Source: Tenacibaculum caenipelagi
GTDB lineage: Bacteria > Bacteroidota > Bacteroidia > Flavobacteriales > Flavobacteriaceae
Reading direction: 5' to 3'
NCBI RefSeq assembly: GCF_004363005.1
Contig: NZ_SNYH01000003.1
Coordinates: 326,287-390,286, forward strand
Length of the DNA stretch: 64,000 nucleotides
The translations under genes and the position numbers were made by a program. The notes under the pieces were generated by a model that made no database searches, was not told the DNA's origin, and worked only from the letters and a program-made list of their open reading frames with translations. Below, in pieces: positions 42,638 through 51,519 of this stretch (the first letter of the stretch is position 1; the number at the start of each line of letters is the position of its first letter).

Positions 42638-45088
42638 ATGGCAAAAAAAAAGACAACTGTACAAAAGAAACAACCTAAAAAATCTATTTTCAAAAGGATT
42701 TCTTCCTTTTTTTCTAACAGACAAAATCAAACTGTTTTAGGTTTTTTTTTGTTGTTGTTTTCTATATTTTTAACTGTTGCTTTTATTTCTTTTTTCTTTT
42801 CATGGCAAGAAGATCAAAGTACTTTATCACAATTTACAGATAAAACAATTCCTACTAAAAATTTATTAGGGAAAATAGGAGCTAAATTAAGCCACTTCTT
42901 CGTGTATAGAGGTTTTGGATTGGGTGCTTTTATTATTCCTGTAACCTTATTTTTAACTGGCGCTCGCATTTTATTACAAACCAACTTAAAACGTATAGTT
43001 ACTTCATGGAACTGGGCTATTTTAATTACGCTTTGGCTGGCTACTTCTCTTGGTTATGTTGAAAAAAAGAATGCGCTTTTATCTGGTATTGTTGGATTTG
43101 AATTGAATGAATACTTACAAACTTTTTTAGGAAAAACTGGTTTGGCAATCTTGTTAATATTTTTCTTTATCGCTTATCTAATTATTCGCTTCAGTATTAC
43201 TCCTGAAGCTATTAGTGAAAAGGTAAAAGTTCATAAAGAAAAAAACAATACTAAGACTACTCTTAATAATCATGCTGATACAAACCGAGATGACACAACA
43301 ATTATAGAAGATACTCCTCAAGCTCAGGAATTAAAAACTGACAAATCAGATTTTGAATTATCTGTAGAAAATTTACAACCTACAATTTCTAACTATTCTG
43401 GGGTCAACAATACTCCTGAGAAAAAAGATAATGACGAAATTTCTCTAGATGTTCACCAAATTAATGAACCTGTTCTTAAAGTTTCAGATCAAACAAAAAA
43501 CGAAGTAGAAGTTGCTATTGAAAAAATAGCCGAAGAGAAAAGTGTTTCTGAAAACTTATCTGACCAATTAATAAAAGATTTTGGTGAGTTTGACCCAACT
43601 TTAGAGTTAGGTAACTTTAAATTCCCAACCTTTAACTTACTTAAAGAATACAACGAAAGTATATCTGTTGATCCGACCGAATTAGAAGCCAATAAAAATC
43701 AAATTGTAGAAACTTTAAAAAACTACAAAATTGGTATTGCACAAATTAAAGCAACAGTTGGTCCAACTATTACCTTATATGAAATTGTACCTGAAGCTGG
43801 TGTTCGTATTTCAAAAATTAAAAATTTAGAAGATGATATCGCTCTATCTCTTTCAGCATTAGGTATTCGTATCATTGCTCCAATTCCAGGAAAAGGAACT
43901 ATTGGTATTGAAGTTCCTAACAAAAAGGCCACTATCGTTTCTATGCATTCGGTAATTGCTTCAAAGAAGTTTCAAGAATCCCCTATGCAACTTCCTATTG
44001 CTTTGGGAAAAACGATTTCTAACGAAACTTTTGTAATAGATTTAGCGAAAATGCCTCACTTACTAATGGCTGGAGCTACTGGTCAAGGTAAATCGGTTGG
44101 ATTGAATGCTATTTTAACATCACTTTTATATAAAAAACATCCTGCGGAAGTAAAGTTTGTATTAGTCGACCCTAAAAAAGTAGAATTAACATTATTCAAC
44201 AAAATAGAGCGTCATTATTTAGCAAAGCTTCCTGATGAATCTGAAGCTATTATTACCGATACCACAAAGGTTGTAAACACTTTAAATTCGTTATGTATTG
44301 AAATGGATAATCGTTACGACTTATTGAAAGAAGCAATGGTTCGTAACATTAAAGAATACAATGCAAAATTCAAGGCCCGTAAATTAAATCCTGAAAACGG
44401 ACACCGCTTTTTACCATACATCGTATTGGTTATTGATGAATTTGCCGATTTAATTATGACTGCTGGTAAAGAAGTAGAAACTCCTATCGCTCGTTTAGCA
44501 CAATTAGCACGTGCGATTGGTATTCACTTAATTGTGGCGACGCAACGTCCGTCAGTAAACGTAATTACGGGTATTATTAAAGCGAATTTCCCCTCTAGAA
44601 TTGCTTTTAGAGTAACATCTAAAATTGACTCTAGAACGATTTTAGATGCACCAGGAGCCGATCAATTAATTGGACGTGGAGATTTATTATATTCAGCTGG
44701 AAATGATATTACACGTATTCAATGTGCTTTTGTAGACACCCCTGAAGTAGAAAAAATTACTGATTTTATTGGGTCACAGCGTGCCTATCCTGAAGCTTAT
44801 TTACTACCAGAGTATGTTGGCGAAGAAGGTGGCACAAATCTTGATATTGATATTTCAGACAGAGATAAACTGTTTAAAGAAGCAGCCGAAATTATTGTTA
44901 CTGCACAACAAGGTTCGGCATCGTTATTGCAACGTAAATTAAAATTAGGGTACAATCGAGCTGGTAGGTTAATAGATCAATTAGAAGCTGCTGGTATTGT
45001 TGGGCCTTTTGAAGGTAGTAAAGCGAGACAAGTTTTGGTAACCGATTTAATTGCGTTAGAGCAATTATTAGAAAGTGAACAGAATTAA
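42638..45088 (+). CDS. ftsK: DNA translocase FtsK
   Basis: Moves chromosome termini through the septum and activates XerCD at dif. It is 816 aa: four N-terminal membrane helices (about 30-190), a variable acidic linker (190-340), the motor domain with Walker A GATGQGKSVG near residue 478 and Walker B YIVLVIDEFADLI, and a C-terminal gamma winged helix (EIIVTAQQGSASLLQRKL, then GRLIDQLEAAGIVGP). All parts are intact. It follows dgkA and precedes lolA on the same strand. Confidence 0.97.
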   Translation: MAKKKTTVQKKQPKKSIFKRISSFFSNRQNQTVLGFFLLLFSIFLTVAFISFFFSWQEDQSTLSQFTDKTIPTKNLLGKIGAKLSHFFVYRGFGLGAFIIPVTLFLTGARILLQTNLKRIVTSWNWAILITLWLATSLGYVEKKNALLSGIVGFELNEYLQTFLGKTGLAILLIFFFIAYLIIRFSITPEAISEKVKVHKEKNNTKTTLNNHADTNRDDTTIIEDTPQAQELKTDKSDFELSVENLQPTISNYSGVNNTPEKKDNDEISLDVHQINEPVLKVSDQTKNEVEVAIEKIAEEKSVSENLSDQLIKDFGEFDPTLELGNFKFPTFNLLKEYNESISVDPTELEANKNQIVETLKNYKIGIAQIKATVGPTITLYEIVPEAGVRISKIKNLEDDIALSLSALGIRIIAPIPGKGTIGIEVPNKKATIVSMHSVIASKKFQESPMQLPIALGKTISNETFVIDLAKMPHLLMAGATGQGKSVGLNAILTSLLYKKHPAEVKFVLVDPKKVELTLFNKIERHYLAKLPDESEAIITDTTKVVNTLNSLCIEMDNRYDLLKEAMVRNIKEYNAKFKARKLNPENGHRFLPYIVLVIDEFADLIMTAGKEVETPIARLAQLARAIGIHLIVATQRPSVNVITGIIKANFPSRIAFRVTSKIDSRTILDAPGADQLIGRGDLLYSAGNDITRIQCAFVDTPEVEKITDFIGSQRAYPEAYLLPEYVGEEGGTNLDIDISDRDKLFKEAAEIIVTAQQGSASLLQRKLKLGYNRAGRLIDQLEAAGIVGPFEGSKARQVLVTDLIALEQLLESEQN

Positions 45089-45127
45089 TAATTATAAACT
45101 ATTCCGAAAGTGGAAATAAGAAAGACG

Positions 45128-45781
45128 ATGAAAAAAATAGGATTATTATTTATTGGATTATGTATTAGCATTAGCGCTATGGGACAATCAAATTCTTCAG
45201 AAGCAAAAAAATTGCTTGACGAAGTATCAACTAAAATGGGCGCTTATAAAAATATGGTAATTGGTTTTAACTCTTCATTAGTAAATAAAGCAGCTGGTAT
45301 TACTAACGATCCTCCTATTAGAGGTGAAATAACTTTATCTGGTGAAAAATACAACCTTGATTATTTAGGAAACACTTTTATTTTCGATGGTAAAAAATTA
45401 GTCGTTATTAATAAAGATGAAAAGGAAGTAAGCATCACGAATGGTAATATAGATGAAGAAGATGGATTTATCTACCCTTCGAAATTATTAACTTTTTACA
45501 AAGAAGGATATACTTTTACTATGGGAGCTTTAAAGAACAGTAACGGTCGTAAAGTACAATATATAAACTTAACTCCTATAGATAGTAATTCTGATATTGT
45601 TAAAGTACAATTAGGTATTGATGCCAAAACAAAACACATTTATAAGCTTACACAAATAGGCTCAAATGGTGCTGAAACTACGTTTACCATCACTAAATTT
45701 AAAAGCAATCAACCTATTTCAGAAAAATCATTCTCATTCGATAGAACTAAGTACACAAAACTAGGTTACTATATCGACTAA
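45128..45781 (+). CDS. lolA: LolA-family outer membrane lipoprotein carrier
   Basis: A periplasmic chaperone that ferries lipoproteins from the inner to the outer membrane. I use the ATG at 45128 because it is followed directly by a signal peptide (KKIGLLFIGLCISISAMGQ); a GTG six codons upstream adds only charged residues. The mature part, 217 aa in all, shows ITLSGEKYNLDYLGNTFIFDGKKLVVIN and GFIYPSKLLTFYKEGY of the LolA fold. It follows ftsK by 39 bp, the usual order in Bacteria, and a long hairpin lies after it. Confidence 0.88.
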   Translation: MKKIGLLFIGLCISISAMGQSNSSEAKKLLDEVSTKMGAYKNMVIGFNSSLVNKAAGITNDPPIRGEITLSGEKYNLDYLGNTFIFDGKKLVVINKDEKEVSITNGNIDEEDGFIYPSKLLTFYKEGYTFTMGALKNSNGRKVQYINLTPIDSNSDIVKVQLGIDAKTKHIYKLTQIGSNGAETTFTITKFKSNQPISEKSFSFDRTKYTKLGYYID

Positions 45782-45790
45782 AAAATTACG

Positions 45791-45842
45791 CAAAAGTTTT
45801 GTTATCGATTTGTATAAAATCCTTAACAAAACTTTTGTGTTT
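45791..45842 (+). terminator. Hairpin after lolA
   Basis: CAAAAGTTTTGTTA (45791-45804) pairs perfectly with TAACAAAACTTTTG (45824-45837) around a 19-base loop. A weak T-rich tail follows. Its right arm contains a TTTTG that may also be the -33 element for the next gene. Confidence 0.65.
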
Positions 45843-45859
45843 ATATGCTACTAACCTAC

Positions 45860-45867
45860 TACCTTTG
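45860..45867 (+). promoter_or_regulatory. -7 box of the LptF/LptG-type gene
   Basis: TACCTTTG ends 5 bases before the GTG at 45873, so the predicted transcription start coincides with the start codon and the mRNA would be leaderless. Confidence 0.5.
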
Positions 45868-45872
45868 CTTCT

Positions 45873-47324
45873 GTGAAAACATTAGACAGATATATATTAA
45901 AAAGCTTTTTAATTCCTTTTCTAGCAACCTTCTTTATCATTTTATTTGTGTTGGTAATGCAAGCCTTGTGGTTAGCTTTTGATAATTTTGCAGGTAAAGG
46001 AATTAGTGTAGGAATTATTTTAAAATTTCTTTGGTATACCACTCTAATTGTAGCTCCACAAGCGCTACCTATTGGTGTTTTACTATCTTCAATCATGACT
46101 CTTGGGAGTTTATCTGAAAACTATGAATTTGCTGCCGCAAAATCTGCGGGTGTTTCCCTACAACGAATGGTGCGTCCAATAGTTTTTTTAGCCATATTTT
46201 TGAGTGGTATTAACTTTTTGTTTCTAAACTATGTATATCCTTACGCCATGCTAAAGCAGCTAAATATGAAGGTAAACATAAAAAAGAAACAACCTGCCAT
46301 AGCTTTAGTTGCTGGTGGTTTTAATACTGAAATCCCTAATTTTCAAATAAAATTTAAAGAAAAATATGGTGAAGACGATAACCTTTTAAAAGAGGTTATG
46401 ATTTATGATTTATCTTCAAAAAAAGGGAATAATAAAATTATTACTGCCAAAAGAGGTGAAATTCTTTCAGAAGAAGGAAGTAGATACATGACCTTGGTTT
46501 TAAAAGATGGACATTATTTTGAACATCATTTAAAAAATGGTGCTTCACTTAAAGAACGAGAAAAAATGCCTGCATCGTATGCTGATTTTGACGAATATAC
46601 TATCAGTATTGACATTTCTTCTTTTAGCGATGATAACATTGATGACTTGAAGTACACTAAAAACTTCAACATGTTAAGCTTGGCACAGTTAAAAGATACC
46701 TTGCCAACAATGAAGCAAAGCTATGACGATTTCATAGCTAGTAGAGCTAAAAACTTATTTTTAAGTATTGATATCGAAGATCTATATCAGTATCCAGATT
46801 CATTGGTTAACAATGAACTTTCTTTAAACATTTTAGATAACTTTGATTTAAGAGAAAAGCAGAACATTATATTAACTGCAACTTCTAAATTAGAACGCAC
46901 TATTAATAACAATAATTCTAACAAAGAAACCTTAAAGAATAAACGAAAATATTTAAACCTATACGATATTGAATTTTACAATAGAGTAGCCTTTTCGCTC
47001 TCTTGTTTGTTGCTTTTCTTTATCGGAGCTCCTTTAGGGTCTATCATTAGAAAAGGAGGTATGGGTTTACCTATGATTTTAGCGATTGCTATTTATGTTT
47101 TATACTTTTTTTCCAATACATTTGGAAGGAATTTAGCTGAAGAAAGCTCACTAACTGCCATTACAGGATCTTGGTTAAGTGTGTTTTTAATGTTACCTTT
47201 GGCTATAACTTTAACCGTAAGAGCAGCTAAGGATAAAGGACTTTTTGATATTAATAGTTTTTTAGCCCCGATAAAAAACTCTATAAAAAATTTATTCTCT
47301 AAGAAAGAGAAAACAACAGAATAA
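45873..47324 (+). CDS. LptF/LptG (YjgP/YjgQ) family permease
   Basis: A 483-aa inner-membrane subunit of the lipopolysaccharide export ABC machine. MKTLDRYILKSFLIPFLATFFIILFVLVMQALW is the conserved first helix; five further helices lie near 50-130 and 370-460, with a periplasmic beta domain between them, the usual LptF/G layout. LptF and LptG are too alike to tell apart here. The start is GTG. The stop overlaps the ribB start (TAATG), so the two genes are coupled. Confidence 0.92.
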   Translation: MKTLDRYILKSFLIPFLATFFIILFVLVMQALWLAFDNFAGKGISVGIILKFLWYTTLIVAPQALPIGVLLSSIMTLGSLSENYEFAAAKSAGVSLQRMVRPIVFLAIFLSGINFLFLNYVYPYAMLKQLNMKVNIKKKQPAIALVAGGFNTEIPNFQIKFKEKYGEDDNLLKEVMIYDLSSKKGNNKIITAKRGEILSEEGSRYMTLVLKDGHYFEHHLKNGASLKEREKMPASYADFDEYTISIDISSFSDDNIDDLKYTKNFNMLSLAQLKDTLPTMKQSYDDFIASRAKNLFLSIDIEDLYQYPDSLVNNELSLNILDNFDLREKQNIILTATSKLERTINNNNSNKETLKNKRKYLNLYDIEFYNRVAFSLSCLLLFFIGAPLGSIIRKGGMGLPMILAIAIYVLYFFSNTFGRNLAEESSLTAITGSWLSVFLMLPLAITLTVRAAKDKGLFDINSFLAPIKNSIKNLFSKKEKTTE

Positions 47325-48466
47325 TGACAACACAAACACCAACAAACATTCATTTAAATACAATTGAAGAAGCTATAGAAGACATCAAAAACGGTAAAGT
47401 TATTATTGTCGTTGATGATGAAGATCGTGAAAACGAAGGAGATTTTGTTGCAGCTGCGGAAAAAATCACTCCAGAAATGATCAACTTTATGGCTACACAC
47501 GGTAGAGGACTAATTTGTACTCCTCTTACCGAAACTCGCTGTAAAGAACTAGAATTAGGAATGATGGTAAGTAACAATACCGATCCTATGGAAACAGCTT
47601 TTACTGTATCGGTTGACTTACGAGGAAATGGAGTAACCACTGGTATTTCAGCATTGGATAGAGCTAAAACCATTCAAGCTTTAATAAACCCAGACACCAA
47701 ACCTTTTGATTTAGCTAGACCAGGACATATCTTTCCTTTAAAAGCAAAAAATGGTGGTGTTTTAAGAAGAACAGGGCATACTGAAGCTGCTATCGATTTT
47801 GCTCGTTTAGCAGGATTACAACCAGCAGGAGTTATCGTTGAGATAATGAATGAAGATGGCACCATGGCTCGTTTACCCCAGCTTATTGAAGTTGCTCAAA
47901 AGTTCGATTTAAAGATTGTTTCTATTGAAGATTTAGTAGCTTACCGTATGGAGCACGATTCTTTAATTGAAAAGAAAGAAGACTTTAACGTTCAAACACG
48001 CTTTGGTGATTTCCGTTTACGTGCTTACCAACAAACTACTAACAATCAAATTCACATTGCTTTAACCAAAGGTACGTGGAGCAAAAACGAACCTATCTTA
48101 ACTCGTGTAAACTCTACTTTGGTAAACAATGATATTTTAGGAACTCTTACCAACAATGCTGATAAAAAGTTAGATCAAATGTTTAAAGTGATTAATGATG
48201 AAGGTAGAGGTGCTATCCTATTCATTAATCAGCAAATGCAAGCTTTAAACTTATTGAATAGACTTCGTATTTTAAAAGAAAACCAAGCTAAAGGAGAAAT
48301 GAAAGCTCCGAATGTGGTAATGGACAATAAAGATTTTGGTATTGGTGCCCAAATTTTACACGATTTACACATTCATAAACTACGCTTAGTTTCTAACACC
48401 AAGCAAACCAAACGTGTAGGTATGATTGGTTATGGATTAGAAATTGTTGATTACGTAAACTACTAA
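47324..48466 (+). CDS. ribB: 3,4-dihydroxy-2-butanone-4-phosphate synthase with degenerate GTP cyclohydrolase II domain
   Basis: Makes the four-carbon riboflavin precursor from ribulose 5-phosphate. The N-terminal domain (about 1-210) keeps the active site: DDEDRENEGDFV, MATHGRGLICTPL and HTEAAIDFARLAGLQPAGVI. The C-terminal part (210-380) has the length and fold pattern of GTP cyclohydrolase II (TRFGDFRLRAYQQTT, GMIGYGLEIVDYV) but no zinc-binding cysteines and none of the usual RGxxxYLRQEGRGIGL core. It is therefore probably monofunctional, as is common in Bacteroidota. A terminator follows. Confidence 0.92.
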   Translation: MTTQTPTNIHLNTIEEAIEDIKNGKVIIVVDDEDRENEGDFVAAAEKITPEMINFMATHGRGLICTPLTETRCKELELGMMVSNNTDPMETAFTVSVDLRGNGVTTGISALDRAKTIQALINPDTKPFDLARPGHIFPLKAKNGGVLRRTGHTEAAIDFARLAGLQPAGVIVEIMNEDGTMARLPQLIEVAQKFDLKIVSIEDLVAYRMEHDSLIEKKEDFNVQTRFGDFRLRAYQQTTNNQIHIALTKGTWSKNEPILTRVNSTLVNNDILGTLTNNADKKLDQMFKVINDEGRGAILFINQQMQALNLLNRLRILKENQAKGEMKAPNVVMDNKDFGIGAQILHDLHIHKLRLVSNTKQTKRVGMIGYGLEIVDYVNY

Positions 48467-48490
48467 TCCAAAAACAATATAAAACTAAAA

Positions 48491-48520
48491 ATCCCGAGTT
48501 AACTAACTCGGGACTTTTGT
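48491..48520 (+). terminator. Intrinsic terminator after ribB
   Basis: TCCCGAGTTA and TAACTCGGGA (48492-48513) form a GC-rich stem followed by CTTTTG. It is nearly the same hairpin as the one at 50931-50960. Confidence 0.8.
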
Positions 48521-48653
48521 ATGCTATATTAAACTTCTTCTACTCTCTATTTTATTTTTTATATTTGGCTCCCCCCTACTTACCCTAACAAAAAAGAGAG
48601 TATTAGTAATTTTTTGATGTACATAGACCATTATCTAAACACTCCAAAAGAGT

Positions 48654-49025
48654 TTATGCATTATTTTCTAGAACTGACTCTCTATGAGCAAGTCCCCATG
48701 CAACCATAGAATCTAAGACCTGTATTATTTTTCTACCAGATTCAGTAAGTTCATATTCTATTAAAACTGGTTGACTATCATAAACTTTTCTTTTTACAAC
48801 ACTATTCACCTCCAAATCTTTTAATTCCTTAGATAACATTCTTGGAGTAATCTTATCAATACTTTGCTGAATGTCCTTAAATCGTTTATTACCATACAAC
48901 AAAGCTGCAATTATGGGCATTTTCCATTTACCGCTCAATACATTTAATGTATCATTAATAGCTAAGACATAACTTGTAGGACACTTCTTTACCTCTGGGT
49001 AGGTTTGAATCAATTCAAATTTCAT
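48654..49025 (-). CDS. HxlR-family winged-helix regulator
   Basis: A 123-aa MarR/HxlR-type regulator. CPTSYVLAINDTLNVLSGKWKMPIIAALLYGNKRFKDI is the conserved front with the HxlR Cys at residue 17, and ITPRMLSKELKDLEVNSVVKR the recognition helix region. Such proteins often sense electrophiles or quinones through the Cys. It is divergent from an NmrA-type oxidoreductase over 106 bp, the usual arrangement with a target gene of this kind. Confidence 0.92.
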   Translation of the reverse strand: MKFELIQTYPEVKKCPTSYVLAINDTLNVLSGKWKMPIIAALLYGNKRFKDIQQSIDKITPRMLSKELKDLEVNSVVKRKVYDSQPVLIEYELTESGRKIIQVLDSMVAWGLAHRESVLENNA

Positions 49026-49041
49026 AAAATCTATATTACTA

Positions 49042-49106
49042 TACTTTTGTATACTAGTATTTTTTAGTACTTAACTATACTTTAGATACCAAATATACTA
49101 ATTTTG
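49042..49106. promoter_or_regulatory. Divergent promoter and operator region of the HxlR and NmrA genes
   Basis: A + strand TAATTTTG (49099-49106) is the likely -7 box of the NmrA gene; a minus-strand TATATTTG (49090-49097) suits the HxlR gene. A perfect palindrome ATACTAGTAT lies at 49051-49060 next to TATACTTTTGTATAC, which itself is nearly symmetric and a candidate HxlR operator. Confidence 0.45.
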
Positions 49107-49131
49107 TGTAAACAATTTAAATATATCAAAT

Positions 49132-50001
49132 ATGATTTTAATAACAGGAGCCACAGGAGGATATGGCAATAGTACCATTCATGCATTATTAAATAAAGGA
49201 ATACCTGCTTCAAACATTGCTGCATTGGTAAGAAATAAAGAAAAAGCTTCAGACTTAAAAAGCAAGGGTATTGAACTAAGAATTGGAGATTATTCTGATT
49301 ACAACTCTTTAGTCAAAGCATTTCAAGGAATAGACAAATTACTATTCGTCTCAGGAAACGATATTAAAGCAAGAGAAAACCAACACAAAAAGGTTATAAA
49401 AGCAGCTATAGAGGCTAATATCAATCATGTGGTTTATACTTCTTTTATCAGAAATACAAGTGTAGAAGATTCTGCAATAGGATTTTTACAAGACTCACAT
49501 GCGAAAACCGAAAAATGGCTAAAAGAAAGCAGCCTGAATTACACCACACTTCAAAATGCTTCCTATTTCGAAAATATTCCAATGTTTATAGGAGAAAATG
49601 TTTTAGATACTGGTGTTATATCTTTACCCGCTAAAGAAGGAAAATCTAATTCAGTTTTAAGAGATGAATTGGCTGAAGTTACAGCACATATTTTAGTTTC
49701 AGAAGGTCATAATAATAAAATATATTCGCTAACAAATCCAGAGGCTTTTAGCTATAAAGATGTGGCAGAAATATTGACAAAAATATCAGAAAAAGAAATT
49801 ATTTATCAATCACCTAAAGCAGAGGATTATCAAGAAACATTAAAACAATATGGAGTTCCTGAAGAATACATTGAATTGTTAACCGCCTTCTCTTTAGCTC
49901 AAGTCAAAGGAGAATTAGAATTATCTGACAATAGTTTAGAAACCTTACTCAATAGAAAACCTACAACTATAAAAGAATATTTGAGTAACGTATTTAACTA
50001 A
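49132..50001 (+). CDS. NmrA/SDR-type NAD(P)H-binding oxidoreductase
   Basis: A 289-aa atypical short-chain dehydrogenase. The dinucleotide loop is ITGATGGYGNSTI at the N-terminus, then RNKEKASDLKSKGIELRIGDYSDYNSL, as in quinone oxidoreductase 2 and NmrA-like proteins. YTSFIRNTSVEDSAIGFLQDSHAKTEKWLKES carries the region of the SDR catalytic residues. Its place next to a divergent HxlR regulator fits a quinone or electrophile response. It ends one base before the ATG of the dioxygenase leader. Confidence 0.9.
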   Translation: MILITGATGGYGNSTIHALLNKGIPASNIAALVRNKEKASDLKSKGIELRIGDYSDYNSLVKAFQGIDKLLFVSGNDIKARENQHKKVIKAAIEANINHVVYTSFIRNTSVEDSAIGFLQDSHAKTEKWLKESSLNYTTLQNASYFENIPMFIGENVLDTGVISLPAKEGKSNSVLRDELAEVTAHILVSEGHNNKIYSLTNPEAFSYKDVAEILTKISEKEIIYQSPKAEDYQETLKQYGVPEEYIELLTAFSLAQVKGELELSDNSLETLLNRKPTTIKEYLSNVFN

Positions 50002-50002
50002 A

Positions 50003-50107
50003 ATGAATCGTAAAGATTTCATAAAGCTTGCTGGGATAAGCACATTATCAATACCTATGATATCATCATTTTCAAAATTAGAACAATTAACACAGTCACT
50101 TCAATAA
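50003..50107 (+). pseudogene. Out-of-frame N-terminal leader of the extradiol dioxygenase
   Basis: A 34-codon frame beginning MNRKDFIKLAGISTLSIPMI ends at a TAA (50105-50107). This is the typical export-like leader of flavobacterial DODA-type dioxygenases, which normally run on in one frame. Here the dioxygenase frame is offset by one base: removing a single C near 50102 would give SLNNTEKMPVLF and join the two. It is therefore probably a frameshifted first exon-like segment, not a separate gene. Confidence 0.6.
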
Positions 50108-50117
50108 TACAGAAAAA

Positions 50118-50891
50118 ATGCCTGTTTTATTTCTAGGACATGGTTCTCCTATGAATGGAATTGAGGATAATGAATTTGTTCAAGGTTTTAAAAAACAACG
50201 AAGAAGTTTAGAAAAACCCAATGCAATTATAGTCGTTTCTGCTCATTGGGAAACCAAAGGAACATTTGTTACTGCAATGGAGCAACCAAGAACTATTCAT
50301 GATTTTGGTGGATTTCCTAAAGCACTTTTTGAAGTGCAATATCCTGCTCCTGGTCACCCTCAACTTGCAGAACAAATAACAAAAATTATTGAACCTGCTG
50401 AATCAGTTCATCTTGATTATAAATGGGGGCTTGATCATGGTTCATGGACTGTTGTTAAACATCTTTTTCCTGAAGCTGATGTGCCAGTTATTCAATTAAG
50501 TTTAGATTATAATAGAACACCTGCCGAACATTATGCACTAGCAAAGCAGTTAACTACACTAAGACACAAAGGGGTTCTAATTATAGGTAGCGGGAATATG
50601 GTTCATAATCTAAGAGAAATTTCTTTTAGTAAAATCCATACGAATTTTGGTTTTGATTGGGCTATAGAAGCCAATCAAAAAATGAAGGATTGGATTTTAA
50701 AAAATGATCATCAATCGTTAATTGACTTTAGAAAACACGGAAAAGCTTTTGACTTAGCAATTCCAACAGCAGAACATTACCTCCCTTTGCTCTATTCTTT
50801 AGCATTAAAAGATGACACTGATGAAGTTTCTTTATTCAATGACCAAGAGGTAGGCGGGTCTTTAACAATGACTAGTGTTCGGATAGGTTAA
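50118..50891 (+). CDS. DODA-type extradiol ring-cleavage dioxygenase (YgiD-like)
   Basis: A 257-aa metal-dependent aromatic dioxygenase of the LigB/DODA fold. VLFLGHGSPMN holds the first metal His, IVVSAHWETKGTFVTAM a second, GLDHGSWTVVKHL the catalytic His, and IIGSGNMVHNLREI the C-terminal one. Relatives act on 4,5-DOPA or other catechols. The family's N-terminal leader is encoded just upstream in another frame, so translation probably starts at the ATG at 50118. It follows the NmrA gene closely and ends with a terminator. Confidence 0.9.
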   Translation: MPVLFLGHGSPMNGIEDNEFVQGFKKQRRSLEKPNAIIVVSAHWETKGTFVTAMEQPRTIHDFGGFPKALFEVQYPAPGHPQLAEQITKIIEPAESVHLDYKWGLDHGSWTVVKHLFPEADVPVIQLSLDYNRTPAEHYALAKQLTTLRHKGVLIIGSGNMVHNLREISFSKIHTNFGFDWAIEANQKMKDWILKNDHQSLIDFRKHGKAFDLAIPTAEHYLPLLYSLALKDDTDEVSLFNDQEVGGSLTMTSVRIG

Positions 50892-50927
50892 AACAACACG
50901 TAAACGTAGTTTATAAATAAAAATAAT

Positions 50928-50965
50928 ATAAAAATCCCGAGTTAGCGAACTCGGGATTTTTTATA
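50928..50965 (+). terminator. Intrinsic terminator after the dioxygenase
   Basis: AAAATCCCGAGTT (50931-50943) pairs with AACTCGGGATTTT around loop AGCG, followed by more T's. Confidence 0.88.
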
Positions 50966-50985
50966 TTTGAAAGAATTAAATTGTT

Positions 50986-51519
50986 ATGGATAAATTAATC
51001 AAAAAGAAAACATTATTTCGAGTAATCATAACCCTAGCTATAATTTTAATTACACAATTAAAAATTATAGAATACTATGGGGAACTTTCTAGTTGTTTAA
51101 TTCTTATACTTTTAATATTTGACCTTTTTGAAAAAAATCATTCAAACCATTTAAAACCTGAATTGGTATATTACTCTTCTTGGGTTATAATTGGGCTATC
51201 AACTTTTTCAATTCGAGGAAGCTATATAGGTCCATATACTTCTATCTTTTTAATATTTGTAATAAAATTAACCACTTTAGTATTCTATTATTTAAAATAC
51301 AAAAGTCTACTTGTAACAAGAACATTATTATCAAAGTTTTGTTTAGTGACTATAGCTCTTTATTTCATTGAATTATTATCTAATTCGACTCATGGGTTTA
51401 GTCACATTACATTATTTTGGACAAAAATAGCTTCAATAGAACTTTTTATAATTTTAATAATTAAAAAGAAAAGAATTAAATATCAATTATTCTTTTTGGA
51501 TTTTTTATGGAAAAAATGA
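50986..51519 (+). CDS. Hypothetical integral membrane protein
   Basis: A 177-aa protein with about five to six hydrophobic helices, for example LFRVIITLAIILITQLKIIEYY, LSSCLILILLIFDLF, YTSIFLIFVIKLTTLVFYYL and ASIELFIILIIKKK. No family is recognised. The last codons overlap the start of the next gene through an ATGA at 51516, so the two are translationally coupled and form one unit. The unit lies between a terminator and a palindrome of the array family, so it looks like an acquired cassette. Function unknown. Confidence 0.72.
   Translation: MDKLIKKKTLFRVIITLAIILITQLKIIEYYGELSSCLILILLIFDLFEKNHSNHLKPELVYYSSWVIIGLSTFSIRGSYIGPYTSIFLIFVIKLTTLVFYYLKYKSLLVTRTLLSKFCLVTIALYFIELLSNSTHGFSHITLFWTKIASIELFIILIIKKKRIKYQLFFLDFLWKK

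Noticed and set aside
45110..45127. GTG start extending LolA by six residues
   Set aside because: The added residues (MEIRKT) are charged and lie before a complete signal peptide that begins at the ATG at 45128.
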